Both the position numbers and the translations under genes were made by a program. Below are positions 34,136-43,269 of a stretch of 64,000 nucleotides of DNA, piece after piece. How positions within the stretch are numbered: the first letter of the stretch is position 1; every line of letters begins with the position of its first letter. The notes beneath the pieces are model-generated. The model was given only the letters and a program-made list of their open reading frames with translations. It ran no database searches and was not told the origin of the DNA. Source of the DNA: Bacteroides mediterraneensis (lineage in GTDB: Bacteria > Bacteroidota > Bacteroidia > Bacteroidales > Bacteroidaceae); NCBI RefSeq assembly GCF_016900355.1, contig NZ_JACJKA010000005.1:62001-126000 (forward strand). Direction: 5' to 3'.

Positions 34136-36439
34136 ATGCACATAAAAAAATACATACAGCATTTCGGGATACTCTCGGCCATCTTGCTCACAACAGCCTG
34201 CAATAACGATTTTATCCCTAAAGATGAAAATACCCCGAATGAAGACAACGGAAGTATCCCTGTACGGACAGTCAGTGCCCGCGTCAAGGCCTTCCAGATA
34301 GAAGGAGAAGATGCCTCTCTCTCTGGAGAAAACAGCGTCACAGACCTGCAAGCCTGTCTGTTTGAAGAAGGAGTATTGACCCATATCTATACGCAACTAT
34401 CTCAAAAGGATGACCAATATACCCTTCAGACCGACAAAGAAGCCGGCCACTTGTACTTCGTGGGTAACACAGCGAGCCAGCTTGACCTGCAAGCCCTCAA
34501 GGAACAAGGCCTGACAGAAGAAGAATGGCTGAAAACCACTTTAGAATACGCCAAGAAAGATGCACAAGCTTCGGAATTCTTCTCCGGTATGCTGGATTTG
34601 GGCAAGAATAATGAGAGTACGCTGCACACGGATCTGGAAAGAGGATCGGCCCGGTTTGACTTGTCTTTACCGGCCAACAGTTCCCTCCAGGTAAAAGGAA
34701 TCACATTCACCCAAATCGCACAACGCACATTCCTGTTCCCGCAGAATCCGGTAGCAAGTCCGGAAAATACGGAACGGACAGATAAGCGCGTTGATTTTTC
34801 AGAGACGCTGAATGCCAGCACCCAAGGAGTGGCTTACCTGTACGAACAGACTGGTACCGATGTGAAAGCCCAGGTTAATGTCGTAAAGAAAGGAAAAGAA
34901 ACTACCGTAGAAAGCAGCCTGCCTTCCACCTTGAAGCGCAACACAGTCTATACCTTGAGCCTCAGCGAAGACTCTGTCAGCGGAAGCGTGAAGCTCCAAG
35001 TCATTGAATGGGAAAATGGAGGCGATCACAACCTCTCTTCCGAAGCTGGGGCCTTGAAAGTAGATACTCAAGCTTCTACCCTTCCAGAAAATGTGACAGT
35101 AAACGACGAAAAGAACCGGATTGTATTGCCTTATACGGCTACCGAACTGACACTGGCCATTGACTGTGACGACCAGCTGGAGTTCATCCCAGACCCGATG
35201 CCGCTGACCGTACAGACACTGGGAGGCAGCAGCGCAGAAACCATGGAAAAGAACCTGTTCCGTATACAAAAAGACAGATGGCGCTTAGGGGTTCCCGGAG
35301 AAGAAATCAAGCTGCGCTACCACCGGAAGGGATTGCAACAAACTTACCCGGACGACTTCCTGACCGTGGTTCTGACGGAGAACCCGACCCGTATGGAAGG
35401 ATTGCTCAATTACAATGACAGCTACGAGTTCCACTTTGACCGCTATATCGACAATGAACTGGGGGTACTGACCTTGCCGGAGTCTAAAAAACTAACTGTA
35501 GAGTATAAGAATGGAGAAGGCCACTGGATTAAACTGGCGGCACGAGAAAACAATTCCCACTCCTTCCGCATCTTGGGAGGATGGAAACCGAATGACCCCA
35601 CAGCCAACGGACGTGTACAGAAAGCCACACTGGTAATCTGCAATAACGACGGCACGGAACGTGAAGAATATACGGTGAGCCGTCGCAACTGGGGACTCCC
35701 GGTGACGTACCTCAACGGAGTATGGTGGTGCAAGTACAATGCCATGGGCGATTCAAAGGACTTCAACGACCAGATACTTTCATCAAACGACCCGGCTGCG
35801 AAAGCAGGAAAAACAGTTTTCGATTATCTGCGTGACTGCACTCCGGAAGAATTCTTCAAACTCTGGAAATGGCAATATCAGGGAAAAACCACCCAGGGTA
35901 TGCAGGTGATAGATGACAACGGAGTAGCCAAGCTGGAAGGATACAGCACGTCAAGCGTCCATATCAACAAGCTGGAACCTACAGCCATGGCTCCCGACGG
36001 GTACGAACTACCTTCGATGGAAAACTTCGAACGTGTACTGAACTCCACCAGCGGTACCATCTGGCTGATGTGGGACGGAAGCCATACTACTGCATGGAAC
36101 GGAAATACCACCATCCAGCGCCGTCAACGCCGACGGAACGATGTAACGGTCGGTTCCGTCGAAATGACCGACCTGATTTATATCCAGATGTACAACCAGG
36201 CAGAACAGCAATACGAACCGCTCGTGTGGTACGGATCAGGAGCACAATGGAACGACAGCGGCATCAAACACGGACATTACAATGCCATGCTGTGGGCCAC
36301 GTATTCTCCCGACAACGGACAAGGCTGGTATTATGTCGGTACGATGGGCGGCCTTTACCCGAGCAAGAACGGAGCCGGTTCCAACGATTCCCGCCTTCTG
36401 CGGTTCAAAAAATCGGACGTGGAATATATCTATGAGTGA
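34136..36439 (+). CDS. Fimbrillin-like surface lipoprotein B
   Basis: A 767-residue lipoprotein (lipobox LLTTAC). Same plan as lipoprotein A: a fimbrillin-like N-terminal region with AGHLYFVGNTASQ, DLERGSARFDLSLP and RNTVYTLSL...VIEWENG; then ILGGWKPNDP, NWGLPVTYLNGVWWCKYN, NDQIL, MAPDGYELP and the same VEYIYE end. The last 130 residues (TIWLMWDGSHTTAWNG to GGLYPSKNG) differ from lipoprotein A, as expected of a variable binding face. Ends 10 nt before repeat array 3, which forms its terminator. Confidence 0.7.
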   Translation: MHIKKYIQHFGILSAILLTTACNNDFIPKDENTPNEDNGSIPVRTVSARVKAFQIEGEDASLSGENSVTDLQACLFEEGVLTHIYTQLSQKDDQYTLQTDKEAGHLYFVGNTASQLDLQALKEQGLTEEEWLKTTLEYAKKDAQASEFFSGMLDLGKNNESTLHTDLERGSARFDLSLPANSSLQVKGITFTQIAQRTFLFPQNPVASPENTERTDKRVDFSETLNASTQGVAYLYEQTGTDVKAQVNVVKKGKETTVESSLPSTLKRNTVYTLSLSEDSVSGSVKLQVIEWENGGDHNLSSEAGALKVDTQASTLPENVTVNDEKNRIVLPYTATELTLAIDCDDQLEFIPDPMPLTVQTLGGSSAETMEKNLFRIQKDRWRLGVPGEEIKLRYHRKGLQQTYPDDFLTVVLTENPTRMEGLLNYNDSYEFHFDRYIDNELGVLTLPESKKLTVEYKNGEGHWIKLAARENNSHSFRILGGWKPNDPTANGRVQKATLVICNNDGTEREEYTVSRRNWGLPVTYLNGVWWCKYNAMGDSKDFNDQILSSNDPAAKAGKTVFDYLRDCTPEEFFKLWKWQYQGKTTQGMQVIDDNGVAKLEGYSTSSVHINKLEPTAMAPDGYELPSMENFERVLNSTSGTIWLMWDGSHTTAWNGNTTIQRRQRRRNDVTVGSVEMTDLIYIQMYNQAEQQYEPLVWYGSGAQWNDSGIKHGHYNAMLWATYSPDNGQGWYYVGTMGGLYPSKNGAGSNDSRLLRFKKSDVEYIYE

Positions 36440-36449
36440 CTATGAATAA

Positions 36450-36567
36450 CGTTCCCAAAAACGTCTTTGCGTTTGGATGAAAACGTAAGGACGTTTTACT
36501 TGAAACGCAAGTGCGTTTGGACAAAAACTCTTTGACGTTTGACTCCAAACGCACTTGCGTTTTTTTA
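36450..36567 (+). repeat. Array of five ~22-nt units built on CGTTT...AAACG (array 3), ending as a terminator
   Basis: Units at 36450-36469 (20 nt), 36470-36491, 36492-36513, 36514-36535 and 36536-36557 start CGTT and hold an internal complement AAACG or AAACT near position 12-16; a sixth unit begins at 36558. AAACGCAAGTGCGTTTGG (36503-36520) is exactly complementary to CCAAACGCACTTGCGTTT (36545-36562), and a T-run follows, so the 3' half is an 18-bp terminator stem for the lipoprotein genes. Confidence 0.88.
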
Positions 36568-36680
36568 CCCCCTTCCCAACGCCTCCATTTTACCTTTCCA
36601 CACGACACATTCCACCTGTTCCCGCACAATGAGGAATGAACTTTTCGGATGAATCGCCCCTAAAATCCAAGGAGTTTTAT

Positions 36681-36688
36681 TATTTTTG
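36681..36688 (+). promoter_or_regulatory. Probable -7 element of valS
   Basis: TATTTTTG matches TAnnTTTG. It lies downstream of the in-frame ATG at 36636 and 41 nt upstream of ATG 36729, which rules out the earlier start. Confidence 0.65.
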
Positions 36689-36728
36689 CAGCCGATTATA
36701 CGATAAACATAAAAAGACTATTATAACC

Positions 36729-39407
36729 ATGGAATTAGCAAGTAAGTACAATCCCGCTGACGTGGAGGGAAAATGGTACCAATACTGGTTGGACCACAAA
36801 CTTTTCAGTTCTAAACCCGACGGACGTGAACCTTACACCATCGTCATTCCTCCTCCCAACGTGACAGGAGTACTCCACATGGGACACATGCTGAACAATA
36901 CCATCCAGGATATCCTTGTAAGACGTGCCCGCATGATGGGTAAGAATGCCTGCTGGGTACCGGGTACGGACCACGCCTCCATTGCCACGGAAGCTAAGGT
37001 AGTTAACCGTCTGGCACAACAGGGCATCAAAAAGACAGACCTTACCCGCGAAGAGTTCCTGAAACATGCATGGGCATGGACAGAAGAACACGGAGGCATC
37101 ATCCTGAAACAGCTCCGCAAACTGGGGGCATCATGCGACTGGGACCGCACAGCGTTCACCATGGACGAAACCCGCAGCAAGAGTGTCATCAAGGTATTCG
37201 TAGACCTATATAACAAAGGATTGATTTACCGCGGCGTACGTATGGTAAACTGGGACCCGAAAGCACTGACCGCCCTCTCTGACGAGGAAGTTATCTACAA
37301 AGAGGAACACAGCAAGCTGTATTACCTGCGTTATTATATTGCCGACGACGACATGAGCGGTGAGACAGGAGCCGAAGGCGAAGTGGTACACCGCGATGCA
37401 CAGGGACGCCGTTACGCCGTAGTCGCTACAACCCGTCCGGAAACCATCATGGGTGATACGGCCATGTGTATCAACCCAGAAGACCCGAAAAACCAGTGGC
37501 TGAAAGGCAAAAAGGTTATCGTGCCATTGGTAGGACGCGTCATTCCGGTCATTCAAGACAGCTACGTAGACATTGAATTCGGTACAGGATGTTTGAAAGT
37601 GACTCCGGCACACGATGTAAACGACTACATGTTAGGAGAAAAATACAACCTGCCTTCCATTGACATCTTCAACGACAACGGTACACTGAGTGAGGCTGCC
37701 GGCCTGTATGTAGGCATGGACCGCTTCGATGTACGTGCACAGATTGAAAAAGACCTGGAGGCTGCCGGACTGTTGGAAAAGGTAGAAGCTTATACCAATA
37801 AGGTAGGTTTCTCTGAACGTACCAACGTGGCCATCGAGCCGAAACTGTCCATGCAGTGGTTCCTGAAGATGCAGCACTTTGCCGACATGGCTTTGCCGCC
37901 GGTAATGAACGACGAACTGAAGTTCTATCCTGCCAAATATAAGAACACTTACCGCAACTGGCTGGAAAACATCAAGGACTGGTGTATCAGCCGTCAGCTG
38001 TGGTGGGGACACCGTATCCCGGCTTACTATCTGCCGAAAGGTGGCTTCGTGGTAGCTGAGACTCCGGAAAAGGCACTGGAACTGGCCAAGGAAAAGACGG
38101 GCGATGCCAACCTGAAACTGGAAGACCTGCGTCAGGAAGATGACTGCCTCGATACTTGGTTCTCTTCTTGGCTGTGGCCTATCTCTTTGTTCGACGGTAT
38201 CAACAACCCGGGCAACGAGGAAATCAAATACTACTACCCGACTTCCGACCTGGTAACCGGACCGGATATCATCTTCTTCTGGGTAGCACGTATGATTATG
38301 GCCGGCTACGAATACATGGGCGACATGCCGTTCCGCAACGTATACTTCACCGGTATCGTGCGTGACAAACTGGGCCGTAAGATGTCCAAGTCACTCGGTA
38401 ACTCTCCCGACCCGCTGGATCTGATTGACCGTTACGGAGCCGATGGCGTACGTATGGGAATGATGCTGGCAGCTCCTGCCGGAAACGACATTCTCTTCGA
38501 CGAAGCTCTGTGCGAACAAGGACGTAACTTCAACAACAAGATATGGAACGCCTTCCGCCTAGTAAAAGGCTGGCAGGTGGCCGACATCGAACAGCCGGAA
38601 TATGCAAAACTTGCGACTGAATGGTTCGACTCCATGCTGGCGAAGACCGCAGAAGAAGTGAACGACCTGTTTGGCAAGTACCGTCTGAGCGAGGCCCTGA
38701 TGGCTGTCTATAAATTGTTCTGGGATGAATTCTCCAGCTGGTACCTGGAAATGGTGAAACCGGCTTATGGACAGCCTATCGACAAGGTAACTTATGAAAA
38801 GACTCTGGCCTTCTTTGAAACCTTGCTGAAACTGTTGCATCCGTTCATGCCGTTCATCACGGAGGAATTGTGGCAACACATTTACGACCGTCAGCCGGGC
38901 GAAAGCATCATGACGCAGACCCTCGTAAAAGACATGCCGTACAATGAAACCCTGATTACTCGCTTTGAAGCCGTGAAGGAGGTCATCAGCGGTATCCGTA
39001 CCATCCGCTTGCAGAAGAACATCGCACAGAAAGAAGTTCTGACACTGGAAGTCATCGGAGAAAATCCGGTAGCTGAGTTCACTTCTGTCATTGCCAAACT
39101 CTGCAACCTGTCGGAAATCAAACAGGTAGCTACTAAGGCAGATGGAGCAGCCGCCTTCATGGTGGGCACTACCGAATATGCGGTACCTCTGGGAAACCTG
39201 ATTAATGTGGAAGAAGAGCTGAAGAAGCTGGAAGCTGACCTGAAATACCAGGAAGGATTCCTGCAGAGCGTACTGAAGAAGCTGAGCAACGAGAAGTTTG
39301 TCAGCAAGGCTCCGGCTAACGTCATTGAAATGGAACGCAAGAAACAGGCTGACGCTGAAACTAAGATTGCAGCTTTGAAAGAAAGCATTGCTGCATTGAA
39401 ACGCTAA
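36729..39407 (+). CDS. valS: Valyl-tRNA synthetase
   Basis: Class I aminoacyl-tRNA synthetase of 892 residues that charges tRNA-Val. Start [17 protein letters not shown] fits the family; the frame opens 31 codons earlier, but that segment spans the promoter. HIGH box is HMGH (50-53, in [14 protein letters not shown]), KMSKS is at 551-555, and the editing domain includes [13 protein letters not shown] and [18 protein letters not shown]-terminal coiled coil (last 70 residues) is typical of ValRS. Transcribed alone, closed by a terminator. Confidence 0.96.
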   Translation: MELASKYNPADVEGKWYQYWLDHKLFSSKPDGREPYTIVIPPPNVTGVLHMGHMLNNTIQDILVRRARMMGKNACWVPGTDHASIATEAKVVNRLAQQGIKKTDLTREEFLKHAWAWTEEHGGIILKQLRKLGASCDWDRTAFTMDETRSKSVIKVFVDLYNKGLIYRGVRMVNWDPKALTALSDEEVIYKEEHSKLYYLRYYIADDDMSGETGAEGEVVHRDAQGRRYAVVATTRPETIMGDTAMCINPEDPKNQWLKGKKVIVPLVGRVIPVIQDSYVDIEFGTGCLKVTPAHDVNDYMLGEKYNLPSIDIFNDNGTLSEAAGLYVGMDRFDVRAQIEKDLEAAGLLEKVEAYTNKVGFSERTNVAIEPKLSMQWFLKMQHFADMALPPVMNDELKFYPAKYKNTYRNWLENIKDWCISRQLWWGHRIPAYYLPKGGFVVAETPEKALELAKEKTGDANLKLEDLRQEDDCLDTWFSSWLWPISLFDGINNPGNEEIKYYYPTSDLVTGPDIIFFWVARMIMAGYEYMGDMPFRNVYFTGIVRDKLGRKMSKSLGNSPDPLDLIDRYGADGVRMGMMLAAPAGNDILFDEALCEQGRNFNNKIWNAFRLVKGWQVADIEQPEYAKLATEWFDSMLAKTAEEVNDLFGKYRLSEALMAVYKLFWDEFSSWYLEMVKPAYGQPIDKVTYEKTLAFFETLLKLLHPFMPFITEELWQHIYDRQPGESIMTQTLVKDMPYNETLITRFEAVKEVISGIRTIRLQKNIAQKEVLTLEVIGENPVAEFTSVIAKLCNLSEIKQVATKADGAAAFMVGTTEYAVPLGNLINVEEELKKLEADLKYQEGFLQSVLKKLSNEKFVSKAPANVIEMERKKQADAETKIAALKESIAALKR

Positions 39408-39429
39408 ATAATCATCATTTCAAAATAAA

Positions 39430-39463
39430 AGAGAGCATGCCAATTGACGTGCTCTCTTTTTTT
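39430..39463 (+). terminator. Intrinsic terminator of valS
   Basis: GAGAGCA (39431-39437) pairs with TGCTCTC (39450-39456), loop 12 nt, then TTTTTTT. Confidence 0.88.
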
Positions 39464-39699
39464 ATATAACCTGAAAATCATATCCACAAAACCAGAAGAA
39501 AATGACACGCTATACCCCACTATCTGATAAGGAATCACTCCCCAAAAAGCGATAAGATGTCGTTGAAGAACAATAATCTTTCTTCCACGAAAAACTATAT
39601 TCATTTATATCCTTCCCAGAAGAGTTAAAACTCTTAAAAATCTCGGTATTCACTCTATTTATCAATAAAAACAAACTTAATCAAAGTATTATCTAAAAG
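39464..39699. other. Gap without recognised gene
   Basis: About 235 nt. Contains a dyad AAGAGTT / AACTCTT (39620-39635) with no T-run. A minus-strand frame that crosses the valS terminator is not convincing. Nothing else seen. Confidence 0.5.
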
Positions 39700-39707
39700 T
39701 ATATTTG
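39700..39707 (+). promoter_or_regulatory. Probable -7 element of the DUF1593-type gene
   Basis: TATATTTG, full match to TAnnTTTG, 28 nt before the ATG. Confidence 0.65.
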
Positions 39708-39735
39708 CAGTATTAATCTGAAAAACGCAAATATC

Positions 39736-41166
39736 ATGAAAAGAAAAAAACTTATCCTATCTTTATTTATGGCTATCACCTCTGTTATCTATCAGCCATT
39801 GACCGCAAGTATCCCAAAGGAAACCAAAATACTAAAACCCCGATTAGTTGTCTTGACCGACATTGCCCCAGTGGAAGTTGAACCTGATGATATGGAATCT
39901 ATGATAAGACTACTTTCTCATGCCGACTTATTTGAAATAGAAGCGCTTATCACCAATAGTGGATGGAACAGCAGCGGAAAGAAATATCCCAATGAATGGA
40001 CGAATAATCTTCATAAAGTAATCAATGCGTATGAAAAGGATGTGACAAATCTGATGAAACGCTCGCAACAGAAGGAATTCATGACACTTGAGGAAGAAGC
40101 TAAAAAACAATATATAGGCTACTGGCCAAGTCCGGCATATTTAAGAAGCCGCATAAAAATGGGAAGCTTGGAATTCGGACACAAAATATTAGGCGAGAAT
40201 AACAACTCCGACGGAAGTGATTTTTTAATTACACTAATTGATGAAAAAGACAACCGCCCTCTTTTCATTGGATTATGGGGAGGAGGAAACACCTTGGCAC
40301 AAGCTATCTGGAAAATCGAACAAGAAAGAGGAAAAGCAGAGGTGGAAAAGATTTTGAAGAAAATTTATATCTATGCCATCACAGATCAAGATGTGGCATG
40401 GAACGATAGAGAAAAACATACCTTAAGTTCTCACTATTGGTTAAGAAAAGAATTTGGAGATAAAATAAACTTTATTTGGGATGAAAGTGCATGGCTTTCA
40501 CAAAACAGTATAGGGGCAAGCCGCTGGAATGAATATGCCCAACACATACAAGGGCATGGATACCTGGGCGAAATGTATCCTAAAAATAAATATGGAGTAG
40601 AAGGAGACACCCCATCCTTCCTGTACGTACTCCCCAACGGACTGAGTAACCCTACTCTGCCCAACCAAATAGGATGGGGCGGATATTTTGTATGGGATAA
40701 AACTCCAGATAATGAAACCTATTGCTACACCAATAGCTCAAAAGAAATCAAAACCATCTCACAGAAATACGAGAAATATTTCTACGATGCAGCATTCAAT
40801 AACTTTGCAGCCAGAATGGAGTGGGCAAAGAACGGGAAAGGAAATAGAAATCCGGTAGTAATTGTACAAGGGGAAAAAGGATTAAATGCAGTTACAATAA
40901 AATGCGAAGTCGAAAAAACAATTGAACTGGATGCATCAGGCACCTACGATCCTGACGGAGACCTGCTCACATATAAATGGTGGTATATGCCCGAAGCCGG
41001 AAACTACGACGGAACACTTGAAATAAATGATACAGACAAAACCATAGCCAAGCTCACCATTCCCCAAGAAGCAAAAGGAAGAACCATCCACATAATATGC
41101 GAAGTGACAGACAACGGAAAATACAATCTAAAAAGTTATAGAAGAATAATTATCCACGTAAAATAG
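39736..41166 (+). CDS. Exported DUF1593-type (nucleoside hydrolase-like) protein
   Basis: A 476-residue protein with a signal peptide (about 1-25, KKLILSLFMAITSVIYQPLTA). The N-terminal domain (about 33-370) starts RLVVLTDIAPVEVEPDDMESMIRLLSHAD, the DUF1593 version of the Asp-rich nucleoside hydrolase site, and includes LWGGGNTLAQAIWKI and ITDQD. A C-terminal beta domain (about 380-476, ELDASGTYDPDGDLLTYKWWYMPE in pieces) follows. Noticeably AT-richer than valS, which may mean acquisition. Members often occur in polysaccharide loci, but no such locus is here. Confidence 0.78.
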   Translation: MKRKKLILSLFMAITSVIYQPLTASIPKETKILKPRLVVLTDIAPVEVEPDDMESMIRLLSHADLFEIEALITNSGWNSSGKKYPNEWTNNLHKVINAYEKDVTNLMKRSQQKEFMTLEEEAKKQYIGYWPSPAYLRSRIKMGSLEFGHKILGENNNSDGSDFLITLIDEKDNRPLFIGLWGGGNTLAQAIWKIEQERGKAEVEKILKKIYIYAITDQDVAWNDREKHTLSSHYWLRKEFGDKINFIWDESAWLSQNSIGASRWNEYAQHIQGHGYLGEMYPKNKYGVEGDTPSFLYVLPNGLSNPTLPNQIGWGGYFVWDKTPDNETYCYTNSSKEIKTISQKYEKYFYDAAFNNFAARMEWAKNGKGNRNPVVIVQGEKGLNAVTIKCEVEKTIELDASGTYDPDGDLLTYKWWYMPEAGNYDGTLEINDTDKTIAKLTIPQEAKGRTIHIICEVTDNGKYNLKSYRRIIIHVK

Positions 41167-41320
41167 TTAGGATATATGACAAAAAGTCCTGCTTTTTATA
41201 ACCAACTGACAAATTAGCAAGTCATTTTGTCAATTTCAATCAAAGCATTGATTTATGTCAATAAAAAGAGGGGAAAATAAAATTATATGCTATAAAACAT
41301 GTTTTTCAAAAAAAAGGCAT

Positions 41321-41328
41321 TACCTTTG
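41321..41328 (+). promoter_or_regulatory. -7 element of small-peptide transcript 2
   Basis: TACCTTTG matches TAnnTTTG; GCAGTGTAATAAA follows, similar to the start of transcript 1. Confidence 0.65.
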
Positions 41329-41506
41329 CAGTGTAATAAAACGAACGAAGGAACCCGAAAGGGTACCGGAGAAAGGATAAAAAGATTAAGGATAACAAAA
41401 ACAAACAATAGAATTTTGAAAGGTCCTCTGCGAAGAGCACCTGGAAAAAACTAAACTAGAATTATATATAGGTACTAACCAAAAAGCAAATGAAAGGATA
41501 ACAGTT

Positions 41507-41602
41507 ATGAAAAAGGTAACAAAGATTCTAAACAAAATTGCAAATGCAGATCCGATGATCTGGGGGTACGTCATGTTGAGTGAAAACACTCACACGAAGT
41601 AA
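41507..41602 (+). CDS. 31-residue peptide with DPMIWGYVML motif (copy 2)
   Basis: Complete short frame: MKKVTKILNKIANA, DPMIWGYVML, then SENTHTK. GAAAGGATAAC precedes the ATG. Aligns without gaps over its first 24 residues with the peptide at 27149-27226. The extra seven residues are encoded by the inner hairpin, and the TAA stop lies in the outer stem arm. Cationic amphipathic N-terminal half. Function unknown. Confidence 0.65.
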   Translation: MKKVTKILNKIANADPMIWGYVMLSENTHTK

Positions 41603-41660
41603 CCCGCTGCCGATGACCGGCGATTTATGTATGACTTGAACAAAACAGACTCATATAGAA

Positions 41661-41717
41661 AGTCCGGAAATCAGTTCCCTGTCGAAAGACGGAGGGCAGG
41701 TTTCCGGACTTTTTTTG
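41661..41717 (+). terminator. Terminator of small-peptide transcript 2
   Basis: AGTCCGGAAA (41661-41670) and TTTCCGGACT (41701-41710) form a perfect 10-bp stem closed by a structured 30-nt loop with GTC-GAAA-GAC inside, followed by TTTTTTT. Confidence 0.88.
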
Positions 41718-41754
41718 TTATATCATCTTTCTATCGATTTCTACAGGATTTCCA

Positions 41755-42753
41755 TCAACGAAGAGGCTGCAACTTGACAATTTCTCCCAACTCAGGAATA
41801 ATAACCGACATTCCACGTTTCTTAGCCTCAGCGGCAAATACATGAGGCGGGTCAAACAGTGGTTCATCTGAAAGGTCGAACGTACCATAATGCATGGGAA
41901 TCGTGACACGTGCATGCATATCTTCCGAAGCTGTCAAGGCATCATACGGAGAAATATGGTTAGGTTTCATGAACCAACGCGGCTTATAGGCTCCTATCCC
42001 AATCATGCAATAGTCGATATGCGGAAAGAATCGGGCAATTTCCTCAAAATGATGAGCATATCCGGTATCTCCACTGTTGTAGATGGTAATGCCGCCTCCC
42101 TGAATCATAAAGGAGCCCCACAGACGCTCTCCCCCGTCGCTTACTCCACGTTTGCTCCAATGCTGTGCAGGAAGAAAAGTAAGTCGGAAATCCCCGTCAG
42201 TATACTGATCATACCATGCTGCTTCTATTACTTCCAAATCCGGGAACCAGCTTTTTATAAGCGCTCCCGTATTCAACCCGCAGAACAATTTCATATGCGG
42301 ATTATCAGCCACCAACCGTGCTACACTCGGCTTGTCCAGATGATCAAAATGATCATGACTTATCAGCAAATAATCAATTTCCCGGAAAATAGAGGGGTCA
42401 GCAGGAAACTGACTGCGGCGTTTGACAAACGGAATACTTCCATACACAGGATCAATCATCAGACGCTTTCCGCCTAACTGTAGAAAAAAAGAATTATGCC
42501 CCAGCCAAATCAGGGAATTTCCCACCACTTTCTCTAAAGAGGTGAGGTAATTCACTTTCGGATTCCATTTGATGGTACGTTTTTCCTTCCGCTGGGGATT
42601 GGGAGAGAAACGCCACTTCAATACACTTCCCATACCTGGCTTCCAACGGTGCTGACGATTAAAAAATTTCCCGTTGACCGTCGGATTCCCCCTCCATTGG
42701 GGATGTATGCTCCGCAACCCCTCGTTGCGGCGGAATGTGATTCGCTCTCCCAT
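41755..42753 (-). CDS. Metallo-beta-lactamase-fold hydrolase (NAPE-PLD/UlaG-like)
   Basis: A 332-residue MBL-fold protein. HxHxDH metal motif at residues 133-138 (HDHFDH) after YLLIS, LGHNSFFLQLGGKRLMIDP before it, AQHWSKRG, NSGDTGYAHHF and PMHYGTFDLSDEP after it. The N-terminal RRN...HPQWRGNPTVNGKFFN extension recalls bacterial NAPE-PLD-type phospholipases. No signal peptide. Follows the acidic orphan gene by 11 nt on the same strand. Substrate unproven. Confidence 0.82.
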   Translation of the reverse strand: MGERITFRRNEGLRSIHPQWRGNPTVNGKFFNRQHRWKPGMGSVLKWRFSPNPQRKEKRTIKWNPKVNYLTSLEKVVGNSLIWLGHNSFFLQLGGKRLMIDPVYGSIPFVKRRSQFPADPSIFREIDYLLISHDHFDHLDKPSVARLVADNPHMKLFCGLNTGALIKSWFPDLEVIEAAWYDQYTDGDFRLTFLPAQHWSKRGVSDGGERLWGSFMIQGGGITIYNSGDTGYAHHFEEIARFFPHIDYCMIGIGAYKPRWFMKPNHISPYDALTASEDMHARVTIPMHYGTFDLSDEPLFDPPHVFAAEAKKRGMSVIIPELGEIVKLQPLR

Positions 42754-42764
42754 TTTCTCGGAAT

Positions 42765-43214
42765 TTAGCGTTCCAGCAGGTCTTTTAGAAAGGCATCGAG
42801 TTCTTCATCAAGTCCTTTCAATAAATCGCCACTCAATAATAAGGTATCATCTTCATCGATAATCTGAAGTTCTGCCACCGTCTCCTTCTCATCGTCTACC
42901 AGCACAAAGGAATAAGGTTTCATCAGACAGAGTTTATCCAGTCGTCCTGTTTCCTTCAAAGACTCGATTTCCTTGCGAAGTATCGGTTCTACCACGGCAT
43001 AAAAGTCATCGCTTTCATACTCTACCCATTCATTGATAATCGTACGCGACAACTCATGATCATCGTCGTCGTAAATCACCAATTCCCCGCTGTCTGAATT
43101 CGGTTGCAGATGAATGTCTGTTACCACAGACTCTTCTCCTCCCGTGGCATAACGGCAAAGAGCTTCCTGTAAAGCAGCAGCAATTGCAGCACGTGATTGT
43201 TCACTTAATTCCAT
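42765..43214 (-). CDS. Acidic protein of unknown function
   Basis: A 149-residue cytoplasmic protein, not recognised. Rich in Asp/Glu (for example YDDDDHEL and IIDEDDTLLL), with alternating helix- and strand-like stretches and a C-terminal helix EELDAFLKDLLER. No Cys-based metal site. First gene of a two-gene unit with the MBL-fold hydrolase; the tight spacing suggests related jobs. Confidence 0.7.
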   Translation of the reverse strand: MELSEQSRAAIAAALQEALCRYATGGEESVVTDIHLQPNSDSGELVIYDDDDHELSRTIINEWVEYESDDFYAVVEPILRKEIESLKETGRLDKLCLMKPYSFVLVDDEKETVAELQIIDEDDTLLLSGDLLKGLDEELDAFLKDLLER

Positions 43215-43233
43215 AGGCTATATTTATTATACT

Positions 43234-43241
43234 CAAATGTA
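43234..43241 (-). promoter_or_regulatory. Probable -7 element of the acidic-protein/MBL unit
   Basis: TACATTTG on the minus strand, full TAnnTTTG match, 20 nt before the start. Confidence 0.55.
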
Positions 43242-43269
43242 CAAAAAAAAATGAATCAGACAAGAAATA

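Larger units (their letters stand above)
41335..41717 (+). ncRNA. Structured transcript 2 carrying a 31-residue peptide
   Basis: Predicted transcript of about 380 nt with the same plan as 27003-27365. Hairpin 1: ACCC-GAAA-GGGT extended by GG/CC at 41350-41367. Hairpin 2: AGGTcCTCT-GCGA-AGAGcACCT at 41421-41442. Both have GNRA loops. Around the end of the peptide frame, GGGGTAC (41563-41569) pairs with GTAACCC (41599-41605) with one mismatch, enclosing TGAGTG-AAAA-CACTCA. A terminator follows. The primary sequence of the leader differs from copy 1, while structure order is kept. Confidence 0.6.

Noticed and set aside
39404-39604. 66-codon minus-strand frame after valS
   Set aside because: It runs through the valS terminator hairpin and has no supporting start site.
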